Shown here: in pieces, positions 8,604 through 16,459 of the stretch | Numbering within the stretch: the stretch's first letter is position 1 | How the letters are laid out: each line of letters opens with the position of its first letter | Assembly: GCA_036558125.1 (NCBI GenBank) | Contig: DATBGE010000146.1 | Span: forward strand, 1 to 64,000 | DNA: 64,000 bases | Reading direction: 5' to 3' | Origin: DATBGE01 sp036558125 | Lineage (GTDB): Bacteria; Gemmatimonadota; Gemmatimonadetes; Gemmatimonadales; GWC2-71-9 | Notes under the pieces: model-generated | What the model saw: the letters and a program-made list of their open reading frames with translations, nothing else | What the model was told of the DNA's origin: nothing | Databases searched by the model: none | Program-made: the position numbers and the translations under genes

Positions 8604-10009
8604 GCCAACCCCGCCGTCTTCTGCCTGTAGGCACGACCGACCAGTACGGCCAGCACCAACCAGCAAAGCGCCAGCACCAGGTTCACTTCGGCAAACTGAG
8701 TGACCCCGAACCCCAGCTGCCGGGTTCCGACGAAGATCAGCAGAGCGGACAGCACGTCTCCTGTCCGGACAAAAAACGAATCGATCGCCTGTTTCGCTTT
8801 GTATTTCTGTTCCCGGCTGGTCGGTAGGAACAGGACGTTTCGCACCGTGTTCTGTACCGAGTAGTCGGTGGCATTTTCCGCCGTTTTCACCCAACGCACA
8901 ACCGACAACAATGGATAGAAGGCGAGCACCGCGTAACCCGTCACCGCGATGATCGGCAGTACCATGACCGCGAACGGCACCCCCAGATACTTGAGCAGGC
9001 GGGACACCACGAACAGCTGGAGAAACAGGCCAAGGGCATTGACGACGAAGAAAAACTGGGAATAGAACGCGCCGATGTATTCGGGCTCGGTGAGGCCTCC
9101 GGTGGTTCCCGCCGCGATCGCCCCCGCCGCGGCATTCGCCACGGTCCGGCCGAGGAGGTATTCCCCCGTGGTGTTCACCCAATTCAGCACCAGCATCAGG
9201 AGCGCGATGAGAAGAAGGTATCGGTCGCCTATCACCAGGCGGAAGGTGCCGGGCCGGGGAGGGAGTCCGCTACGAGATAGAGTGACTGTCTGCTTCTGCC
9301 CCTTGGTAACGACCTCATACTCCCCCGTGGCGGCCGGTACCGCCGCCGTGGTGAACCGTTCGGGAATCCCGGCCTCGGCGTGATGCCGCTCCCGCGCATC
9401 CACGTGGTTGCTCAAAAGGGCCGCGAGTGCCAGCAGCCCAGCCGCAACCAGCAACAGTTGCGGCACTCCGAACAGCGGGATGAGCCGATTAGTCAGCAGA
9501 CTTCCTCCCACCGCCCCAAGTGAGGCACCGAAGGCGACAATCGGAAACAGCCGCTCTCCCTGGTCCTTGGTGTAGAGATCGTTCGCGAACGACCAGAACT
9601 GCGCCACGATCATCAGGTTGAAGATGCCGACCCACAGGAAGAAGGGCACGCCGACCGGCACCCGGGCCCGGGCCAGCGCCCAGAAGATCACCAGGCATAC
9701 GATGAAGAAGCCGGTGACCACGTTCAGCAGTTTCCGGCGCGGCAGGCGATCGGCCAGCGCGCCGTATGCCGGGACCAGTACGAGGAGGAGCAGCGCCTGT
9801 CCCGCGGCGGCATAGCTCTTGACCTCGGCACCTTCGCCCGAAAGGATCAGCGCCTCCCGAACCGGCTTGATGATGTAGTAGGCGCACAAAAGGAGGAGAA
9901 CATTGAGCGCGAGGAGCAGCGCCGTGATCCCCTCTCCCTCCCGCACATCGCTGAATAGCCGCAGTACTCGATCGAGTCGCGCGGTTTGCTCCAACGTCGG
10001 CGTAGTCAA
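8600..10009 (-). CDS. NTP/NDP exchange carrier (Npt/Tlc ATP-ADP translocase family)
   Basis: 469 residues, close to the normal family length (about 450-500), with about 11-12 hydrophobic helices. Family-like stretches are YYIIKPVREALIL near residue 45 and a late loop containing TENATDYSVQNTVRNVLFLP near 385, followed by the conserved AIDSFFVRTGDV. The family is best known from obligate intracellular bacteria and plastids, but homologues occur in free-living bacteria, where their role is unclear. Start TTG 10009 overlaps the protease stop as TTGA. It lies between HtrA and the kinase-like barrel protein. One hypothesis is that it supplies nucleotides to the periplasm. Confidence 0.88.
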   Translation of the reverse strand: MTTPTLEQTARLDRVLRLFSDVREGEGITALLLALNVLLLLCAYYIIKPVREALILSGEGAEVKSYAAAGQALLLLVLVPAYGALADRLPRRKLLNVVTGFFIVCLVIFWALARARVPVGVPFFLWVGIFNLMIVAQFWSFANDLYTKDQGERLFPIVAFGASLGAVGGSLLTNRLIPLFGVPQLLLVAAGLLALAALLSNHVDARERHHAEAGIPERFTTAAVPAATGEYEVVTKGQKQTVTLSRSGLPPRPGTFRLVIGDRYLLLIALLMLVLNWVNTTGEYLLGRTVANAAAGAIAAGTTGGLTEPEYIGAFYSQFFFVVNALGLFLQLFVVSRLLKYLGVPFAVMVLPIIAVTGYAVLAFYPLLSVVRWVKTAENATDYSVQNTVRNVLFLPTSREQKYKAKQAIDSFFVRTGDVLSALLIFVGTRQLGFGVTQFAEVNLVLALCWLVLAVLVGRAYRQKTAGLA

Positions 10010-11421
10010 TCGACGCTCACGGTGACGAAACGGAGTTTGCTGTCGCGTAGTACCTGGAGAACCACCGTATCTCCCGTGTTGAGCGCTGAAAGACTTTGCC
10101 GCAGATCTGCGATAGTGGACACGGTGATTCCGTTCAGAGCGTAGATCACGTCGGCCGGCTGCAGCCCGCTTTGCCCTGCGGTCGCGTCCGGCGTAAGCGC
10201 CGCGACGACGATCCCCCGTGGTTGCCGCAGCCCGGGGATTTGCGCTGCCAGTTCCTTGGTCATATCGAGTCCCAGCACACCCAGCCTCGGTACCAGGTTT
10301 TTCTCGCGCGTTACCAGATCGCCGAGCCGTGCGGCGTTGTCCTGCCGCTCGATCACCGGCACCCGTATCGTCTGATGTTGCAGCCCCCGGCGCACATCGA
10401 GCGCCACTGGCTGGCCCAGTGGTTGGCGATAGAGCGTCACGTCGAACTGCCGTCCGTTCTCCACCACCTTCCCGTTTACCGACAACACCACGTCGCCAGT
10501 CTTGAGACCTGCCTTATCGGCGGGACCGCCCGGATACACATCGCCGATCACGACGCCCCAGTTCTGGGGGAGGCGAAGCGCCGTCGCCATAGCGGGTGTA
10601 ATCGTCTGGGCGAAGACTCCAATGTCGCCCCGGCGGACTCGACCATACTGCCGCAGCTGGTCCACCACGTGGCGGACGATGTTGCTCGGGGCCGCGAATC
10701 CGATTCCTTCGCTGCCTCCCGACTGGCTGAGGATGAGGGTGTTGATCCCGGTGACCTCGCCATCCGTGGTTACCAGGGGTCCCCCGCTGTTGCCCGGATT
10801 GATCGGGGTGTCGGTCTGGATATAGACCATCCGATCGTCTTCCCGAAGCTGGCGGCCGACGGCACTCACCACACCCATCGTAACGCTGCTGGCCAGCCCC
10901 AGCGGACTGCCCAGCGCCAGAACCAATTCACCGGGCTCAAGGGAGTCGGAATCGGCGAGGCGGGCGACGGGCAGTCCGGCGGCTGGAACCTTCAGTACGG
11001 CGAGATCCGTCTCGCGATCGATGCCGATCAGCCGGCCCTGGAGCTCGCGAGCGGGACCGGCCACGAGGGATCTCCCCGGAGCGTCTGGCGCGGCCGGGGT
11101 GGCCAGCGCGATGGTGAAGCTGCGCCCACCCTCGACCACGTGCGCGTTGGTGACGATGTAGCCATCCGGGCTGAGTATGACGCCGGAACCGGTCTGTTGT
11201 TGATTGCCCAGAAAGGCCGTGCCGCTCTTCTCGCCCAGAGGGCCCCAGGCCGTCACTCGAACCTGCACCACGGCGGGCTGCACTTGGGAGGCGACTTGCG
11301 CGAGAGCCCGACTCAGGGCTCGCAGGTCTTGCTGGGCAGGGAGAGCGCCAGGCCAGCTGGTTAACGCGAGCAGCGCACCGAGCCTCCCCAGCGTAGCGAG
11401 GCGCTGGTCAGCGCGTCGCAC
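10006..11421 (-). CDS. HtrA/DegP-type periplasmic serine protease with two PDZ domains
   Basis: 471 residues. A signal peptide (about residues 1-29, ending ALPAQQ) is followed by a trypsin-like domain with a complete triad: His94 in TNAHVV, Asp138 in ETDLAV and Ser212 in PGNSGGPL. Two PDZ domains follow (about 265-360 and 385-470). This is the DegP/DegQ layout for quality control of misfolded envelope proteins. The start is GTG 11421, inside the end of the kinase gene (14-nt overlap), which implies coupled translation. A protease beside an outer-membrane barrel and a kinase suggests envelope-stress handling. degP would be a guess as a symbol, so none is given. Confidence 0.92.
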   Translation of the reverse strand: MRRADQRLATLGRLGALLALTSWPGALPAQQDLRALSRALAQVASQVQPAVVQVRVTAWGPLGEKSGTAFLGNQQQTGSGVILSPDGYIVTNAHVVEGGRSFTIALATPAAPDAPGRSLVAGPARELQGRLIGIDRETDLAVLKVPAAGLPVARLADSDSLEPGELVLALGSPLGLASSVTMGVVSAVGRQLREDDRMVYIQTDTPINPGNSGGPLVTTDGEVTGINTLILSQSGGSEGIGFAAPSNIVRHVVDQLRQYGRVRRGDIGVFAQTITPAMATALRLPQNWGVVIGDVYPGGPADKAGLKTGDVVLSVNGKVVENGRQFDVTLYRQPLGQPVALDVRRGLQHQTIRVPVIERQDNAARLGDLVTREKNLVPRLGVLGLDMTKELAAQIPGLRQPRGIVVAALTPDATAGQSGLQPADVIYALNGITVSTIADLRQSLSALNTGDTVVLQVLRDSKLRFVTVSVD

Positions 11422-13072
11422 TGGCCTGCTCGACCGCGTCCGGTTCGGAGGTCATAGCCGGCATCAGCCTCATGTCACACTCGACACACTCTTCACTCGA
11501 GGATTCGAGGGGCCGGTGCCTATCCCACCAATGGGCCGCCCGCTCCTCATCCCAGCCGGCCTCCGGCACCGCCCCGCGGAGCCGCGCCGCCAACTCCTTT
11601 GCCGACTGGGGGCGGTCCTGGGGACGTTTCGCCAGACAGGAGAGAATCACTTCGTCGAAAGCCGGAGGCAGCTCGATCTCGGTACGACGAGAGGGTGGTA
11701 TCGGAGGCTCGTTGGCGTGCTTCAGCATCATCGCGACAGCCGAGGGCGCGTCGAAAACCAGCTTTCCGGTTACCAGCCAATAGGCGACACAGCCTAGCGC
11801 ATAGATATCCGCCCGGTGATCCACCTGTGTTCCCAGAACCGTCTCGGGAGCGATGTATGCCGGGGTCCCCGCCGTCGCGTTGGGCGCGGTCAGCAGCGAC
11901 TGGCTCGGATCGGAGGTCTCGGCTTTCACCAGTCCGAAATCGAGCACCTTGACGAAATCAACTTCGAGGCCGAGCCGGCAGGTGAAGATGTTTCCCGCCT
12001 TGATATCCCGGTGAACCAGCCCGTTCTCGTGCGCTTCTTCGAGCGATGCACACGCTTGCTCCAGGAGATAGGCCGCCCGTTCGGCAGGCACCGGACCGTA
12101 GGTCTGCACCAGTCGCTCGAGATCCAGGCCATCGAGCAGCTCCATTACCAGAAAGAAAGTGCCGTCTTCCGATACGCCGAAATCGTAGAGGCTGATGGTG
12201 TGAGGCGATTTCAGTGAGGCGGTGGCCTGAGCCTCACGCCGGAAGCGTTCGAGAATGAGCCGGGCCCCGGCGGCGCTGGTGCTTCCGAGGACTTCCTGAC
12301 GGATCAGCTTGATCGCGGCCGGACGGGCGAGGGTATGATGGGATGCCCGATATACCTCGCCCATTCCCCCTTTGCCCAGCACTTCCTCGAGACGGTAACT
12401 CCCCAATTCGCGGGCCTTGCTGACCTGCTGTCCCAGACCGCGGATCACCTTCGCCGGCACCACCGCGATCGCCGCGCAGACGTAGTTCGGAAGGAAGGCC
12501 CACAGATAGTTGAACACCGTCGCATGCACTTCGTGGCCACGAAGGGTCGAGATCCACAGTGCCAACGGGCCCATGCTCGCCGCCAGCAACCCGGCAATGA
12601 ACGTCTTGCGCGGCGTGTTGGGGACGATCGAGGGATAGAGCACGATTCCCACGATGATCCACGACGGATTGGGCTGGGTCACGTGAGGTTCCCACTGCTC
12701 GATGAACCCCACCAGCAAAGAAGTCAGCACCAGGTAGACCGACCCGACGTCGAGCAAGAGATCCGGTCTCGTCCCGGTCCGCGTGGCGAACCAGGCCATG
12801 AGCAACGACGCGCCCAGTCCTATTCCGGCGAGAAGATTCCCTGGCATCGGCCAGACCGGGTAGTACAGCATCGTCACCCCGAGAAGGCGGGTGACGATGT
12901 TGTTCATGATCAGGACGAAGGCCCAGAGCGCCGCGAAGGCAATAGCGGCGGCCCAGACCCTCTTGCAGGTCTGGAAAAAGAGATCATTGGGCATGCTCCG
13001 GCTCAGGCCAGTGGTGGCTCCGGCGAGAGCGGGCGTGGATGGACGGCGCTGGATCGTACGACGTGCGGCCAT
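11408..13072 (-). CDS. Membrane serine/threonine kinase with N-terminal multi-helix sensor
   Basis: 554 residues. Residues 38-210 contain five to six hydrophobic helices, and the kinase domain runs from about 226 to 510. Motifs are GKGGMGEVYRA (glycine loop), AAIKLI (lysine), HRDIKAGNI near 355, LDFGLVK near 378 and GTPAYIAPE. The membrane part comes before the kinase domain, the reverse of PknB-like kinases, so it may be the signal-sensing module. The ATG at 13072 opens the longest frame; the Met at residue 27 (MPNDLFF) is an alternative. It is the first gene of a five-gene coupled operon ending at 3865, so it is the natural candidate regulator of that set. Confidence 0.9.
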   Translation of the reverse strand: MAARRTIQRRPSTPALAGATTGLSRSMPNDLFFQTCKRVWAAAIAFAALWAFVLIMNNIVTRLLGVTMLYYPVWPMPGNLLAGIGLGASLLMAWFATRTGTRPDLLLDVGSVYLVLTSLLVGFIEQWEPHVTQPNPSWIIVGIVLYPSIVPNTPRKTFIAGLLAASMGPLALWISTLRGHEVHATVFNYLWAFLPNYVCAAIAVVPAKVIRGLGQQVSKARELGSYRLEEVLGKGGMGEVYRASHHTLARPAAIKLIRQEVLGSTSAAGARLILERFRREAQATASLKSPHTISLYDFGVSEDGTFFLVMELLDGLDLERLVQTYGPVPAERAAYLLEQACASLEEAHENGLVHRDIKAGNIFTCRLGLEVDFVKVLDFGLVKAETSDPSQSLLTAPNATAGTPAYIAPETVLGTQVDHRADIYALGCVAYWLVTGKLVFDAPSAVAMMLKHANEPPIPPSRRTEIELPPAFDEVILSCLAKRPQDRPQSAKELAARLRGAVPEAGWDEERAAHWWDRHRPLESSSEECVECDMRLMPAMTSEPDAVEQASATR

Positions 13073-13158
13073 GTTACCCCGAGAACAGACGTGCTTGGCT
13101 TCCTGAACGTAGCCTTTCCCGGGCCATGACGTAACCGCCTCCCCGGCTGGAACGACAG

Positions 13159-13184
13159 CGCCCCCGGCAGGATCTCCGGGGGCG
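13159..13184 (-). terminator. G+C-rich hairpin after the 13213-13884 gene
   Basis: Perfect 9-bp stem (13159-13167 with 13176-13184) and an 8-nt loop, 29 nt past the stop of the upstream minus-strand gene and before the kinase operon. No T-run follows on the minus strand, so it is either a weak intrinsic terminator or a structured 3' end. Confidence 0.5.
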
Positions 13185-13212
13185 TTGCCCAGCGTCTCAG
13201 CGCCGGATGTAG

Positions 13213-13884
13213 CTAGTGAGCGCCGGTCGTATCCACAGTAAGGGAGAACCCGTTCTTATCCGCCTGTAAACGTACCACCGCGCGCCCGTCCTTCCCATTT
13301 ACCAGCAGGAAGGCGCCGTTGCTGTCGGCTTTCATGTGGAGCAACTCGCCTTTATCACTCTTGGCACTTACGCGAACCGGGCCGGTGAAATCGGCGTCCG
13401 CCGAGAACCGTTCACCCTTGTGCAATTGAGCCACCACCTTGCTTCCGGCCAGAACGGGACGCTCAAGACCCGAAGGCTGAAACACGATCGACCCGACCTC
13501 CTGCCACCCGCTCTCACCCTTACCCGCGCACCGGAACCCGTCCTCGAATTCGAAATCATCACCTCCGACCGGCACCAGCTGACACGCCCTCAGTTGCGAC
13601 AGGTCCGCATCCGAATCGAGAGCTACAGTAAACGTGAAGTGCGCGAGATCTTCGTCGGCGGGCCGTTTGATCGACATGTGGTTGACGGTGCCCAGCCGCT
13701 GTCCGTCCAGGACGAAGGGAATGTCCGCCTGGAGGTTGGCGGTCGCGACCTGGAGTGGGCGGGTGACGCGGGTGAGGGCTTCTTTCATCGTGCTCTTGGC
13801 GTCTTCGACGACGGTGAGGAGCAGCATGCCAACCAGGAATACGCCGAGGGCGCCGAGGCCGATTTTGGTCCACAGGGTGCGCAT
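13213..13884 (-). CDS. Small membrane-anchored protein of unknown function
   Basis: 223 residues. One N-terminal transmembrane helix (about 8-25, GLGALGVFLVGMLLLTV) acts as an anchor, leaving about 195 residues outside the cytoplasm, rich in beta-type alternation and acidic patches. There are two cysteines, near residues 102 and 119, that could pair. I recognise no family. The start is ATG 13884 with GGAGG 6 nt upstream. It lies between the pil operon terminator and the five-gene kinase operon, separated from each by a hairpin, so it is probably transcribed alone. Confidence 0.75.
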   Translation of the reverse strand: MRTLWTKIGLGALGVFLVGMLLLTVVEDAKSTMKEALTRVTRPLQVATANLQADIPFVLDGQRLGTVNHMSIKRPADEDLAHFTFTVALDSDADLSQLRACQLVPVGGDDFEFEDGFRCAGKGESGWQEVGSIVFQPSGLERPVLAGSKVVAQLHKGERFSADADFTGPVRVSAKSDKGELLHMKADSNGAFLLVNGKDGRAVVRLQADKNGFSLTVDTTGAH

Positions 13885-14055
13885 GAGAGACCTCCGGGGA
13901 AGTGACTGACGAGGCGACGGTGCCTCTACGACCCCAGTTTTCCTGTGGTTTCAGAATGGGACATGCTGGAAAACCCCCTCGGTCAGCCAGGCGAGACCCT
14001 GCTGGCGGAGCTGGCTGAAGCTACCCGGCGAGAACCGGCGGCAAGTAGGAAAAGC

Positions 14056-14086
14056 CAGCGGGCGGAGGATTATCCCCCGCCCGCTG
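14056..14086 (-). terminator. Rho-independent terminator of the pil operon
   Basis: Stem of 10 bp (14056-14065 with 14077-14086) followed on the minus strand by GGCTTTTCC. It lies about 25 nt past the pilC stop. Confidence 0.75.
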
Positions 14087-14109
14087 ACGATGTCTGGGGG
14101 AACTGGCGA

Positions 14110-15315
14110 CTACTGGACCGCGTTCACCATGTCGAAGATCGGGAGGTACATCGCGACCACCATGCCGCCCACGATGACGCCGAGGACGACGATCATGATC
14201 GGCTCCATGAGGGAGAGCAGCGCTCCCACCGCGACGTCGACCTCGTCGTCGTAGAAGTCGGCGATCTTGGAAAGCATCTCGTCCAAGCCGCCGGTCTGCT
14301 CCCCGACCGCGATCATCGAGATGACCATCGGCGGGAAGACCTTGGACTTCTCGAGTGGGGCCGCGATCGTCTCACCGCCGGCGATCGATTGCCGGGATGC
14401 CATCACTGCGTCGTGGATGACCCGGTTGCCGGCCGTCTTGGCCGTGATCTCCAGGCCGTCCAGGATGCTGACACCGGAGCTGATCAGGGTGCCCAGGGTC
14501 CGGGTGAAACGGGACACAGCCGACTTCCGGAGCAGGTCGCCCAGAACCGGGGCGTTGAGCAGCATCTGGTCGATGCGCTTTCTCCCGTCGTCGGTGGCAT
14601 AGTATCTCCGGATTCCGAAGACCGCCGCAGCAATGACCGCCAGGATCACCCACCAGTAGTTAATGAGAAGCTGAGAGGCGCCGATCACGATACGGGTCGG
14701 CAGCGGCAGCTCCAGGTTCACCGAGGCGAACATCGCCTGGAAGGTCGGGATCACGAAGATGAGCAGCACCGCCACGGCGACCGCGGCGACGGTGAAGATG
14801 ACGCCCGGGTAAACCATCGCGCCCTTCACCTTGCGAACCAGGGCGTCGTTCTTTTCCAGAAAGGTGGCCAACCGAAGCAGGATGGTATCGAGAATACCGC
14901 CTGCCTCACCGGCGGCGACCATGTTCACGTAGAGGTCGGTGAAGGCCTTGGGATGCTTGGAGAAGGCATCCGCCAGCGTGTGACCGCTCTCCACGTCGTA
15001 AACCACCTGGCGGGTGACGTCGGCCAGGGCGGGGTTCTCGGTCTGCTTCGCCAGAATGTCGAGCGACTGTACCAGCGGGAGACCGGCGTTAATCATGGTC
15101 GCGAACTGCCGGGTGAAGATGACGATGTCCCGGGTGGCGACGCCCTTTCGCTTGAGGCTGAAGGTGATCTTCTTCGGCTGCTCCCGGATGTTCACCATCA
15201 TCATCTTCTGCTGCTTGAGGTGCTTCACCACGTCGTCTTTCGACGGCACATCAAGCTGGCCCTTCAGGATCTGGCCATTGGCAGGGTTTCGCGCGGTGTA
15301 CTCGTAAACTGGCAT
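14110..15315 (-). CDS. pilC: Type IV pilus inner-membrane platform protein PilC
   Basis: 401 residues, the usual PilC/GspF length. The N-terminus MPVYEYTARNPANG is typical. Two repeated T2SSF domains (about 70-195 and 270-395) each contain a long hydrophobic helix, and the C-terminus IMIVVLGVIVGGMVVAMYLP is the conserved last membrane segment. PilC forms the inner-membrane platform on which the PilB and PilT motors act. It starts 16 nt after pilT and is followed by a terminator. A GspF role in type II secretion is possible from sequence alone, but the adjacent pilT favours the pilus. Confidence 0.94.
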   Translation of the reverse strand: MPVYEYTARNPANGQILKGQLDVPSKDDVVKHLKQQKMMMVNIREQPKKITFSLKRKGVATRDIVIFTRQFATMINAGLPLVQSLDILAKQTENPALADVTRQVVYDVESGHTLADAFSKHPKAFTDLYVNMVAAGEAGGILDTILLRLATFLEKNDALVRKVKGAMVYPGVIFTVAAVAVAVLLIFVIPTFQAMFASVNLELPLPTRIVIGASQLLINYWWVILAVIAAAVFGIRRYYATDDGRKRIDQMLLNAPVLGDLLRKSAVSRFTRTLGTLISSGVSILDGLEITAKTAGNRVIHDAVMASRQSIAGGETIAAPLEKSKVFPPMVISMIAVGEQTGGLDEMLSKIADFYDDEVDVAVGALLSLMEPIMIVVLGVIVGGMVVAMYLPIFDMVNAVQ

Positions 15316-15331
15316 GAGGCAGCCCCCTGAG

Positions 15332-16459
15332 TTAGCGCCGGCCGGCCGGCTTGGCGGACTTTTCCACCGTCCCTATCTCCTGCTCCTCCATAGGCGTCTC
15401 ACCACACATCCGGAGCAGCTCGTTCGGATCGCTCGAAGCCCGGAGACATTCCTCAAGCAGCACTTCGCGGCTGGCATGGAGCTGATAGAGCGAATCGTTC
15501 ATCGTCTGCATGCCGTGCTTCTTGCCCGACTGCAGCGCTGAATAGATCTGGTGGACCTTGTCGTCGCGGATCAGGGCGCGGATGGCCGGGGTGCAGACCA
15601 TGATCTCGCTCGCCATGGCGCGGCCGCGACCCTTCGCCTTCTGCAGCAGGGTCTGGGTAATGACCCCTTCCAGCACGAACGCCAACTGAGCCCGTACCTG
15701 CTGTTGCTGGTTCGAGGGGAACACGTCGATGATGCGGTTGATGGACTCCGCCGCGGAATTGGTGTGCAGGGTCGCAAGGGCCAGGTGGCCGGTCTCGGCG
15801 ATGGTGAGCGTGGCCGCAATCGTTTCGAGGTCCCGCATTTCGCCCACTAGCAGCACGTCAGGGTCTTCGCGAAGGGCGTACTTCAGCGCGTTAGCAAAAC
15901 TCTTGGTATCGGTGCCCACTTCGCGCTGATTGATGATGCAGCTTTGGTGACGGTGGATGAACTCGATCGGATCTTCCACCGTGATGATATGGCCCTTCCG
16001 TTCCTTGTTGATCTTGTCGAGGATCGCGGCGAGGGTCGTGGACTTACCCGAGCCGGTCGGCCCGGTCACCAGGATGAGGCCACGGGGTTTCTCAGCCAGT
16101 TTGGAGAGAATCGGAGGAAGACCCAGGTCCTGGAAAGTCCGCACATTGAAGGGAATCATGCGGATAACCATGGCCACACACCCGCGCTGCTTGAACACGT
16201 TGCCGCGGAATCGGGCAAGGTTCTGGATACCGAACGAGAAGTCCAGCTCGTCCTCGGTCTCGAATCGCTTCTTCTGGTTTTCGGTGAGAACCGAGTAGGC
16301 GAGGGAGAGGGTGTCCTTGGGCGACAGCACTTCGGGAGCCGAGGCGTTGGTCATGTCTCCATCGACCCGGAGCTTGGCCCGCTCGCCCGCGGTGACGTGG
16401 AGGTCCGATGCCTCCTTCTCGATCATCTCCTCGAGCAGCGCGCGCAGATTGATCGTCAT
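15332..16459 (-). CDS. pilT: Type IV pilus retraction ATPase PilT
   Basis: 375 residues. The N-terminus ASDLHVTAGERAKLRVDG is the PilT signature. Walker A GPTGSGKS is at 133-140, Walker B LLVGEMRDLET near 203, and the retraction-specific motif AIRALIRD lies near 290 (AIRNLIRE in most PilT). PilT hydrolyses ATP to depolymerise the pilus and power twitching or DNA uptake. Its ATG overlaps the pilB stop as ATGA at 16456-16459. A helix-hairpin-helix protein that may bind DNA is encoded about 120 nt upstream of pilB. Confidence 0.95.
   Translation of the reverse strand: MTINLRALLEEMIEKEASDLHVTAGERAKLRVDGDMTNASAPEVLSPKDTLSLAYSVLTENQKKRFETEDELDFSFGIQNLARFRGNVFKQRGCVAMVIRMIPFNVRTFQDLGLPPILSKLAEKPRGLILVTGPTGSGKSTTLAAILDKINKERKGHIITVEDPIEFIHRHQSCIINQREVGTDTKSFANALKYALREDPDVLLVGEMRDLETIAATLTIAETGHLALATLHTNSAAESINRIIDVFPSNQQQQVRAQLAFVLEGVITQTLLQKAKGRGRAMASEIMVCTPAIRALIRDDKVHQIYSALQSGKKHGMQTMNDSLYQLHASREVLLEECLRASSDPNELLRMCGETPMEEQEIGTVEKSAKPAGRR

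Noticed and set aside
6060..9182. Extension of the kinase-like barrel frame to 1040 codons
   Set aside because: The first 193 codons overlap the carrier gene in another frame and are low-complexity Arg/Gly. ATG 8603 gives a signal peptide and an ATGA junction.
13945..15330. 461-codon plus-strand frame opposite pilC
   Set aside because: His/Asp/Arg-rich mirror of pilC with no recognisable domain.
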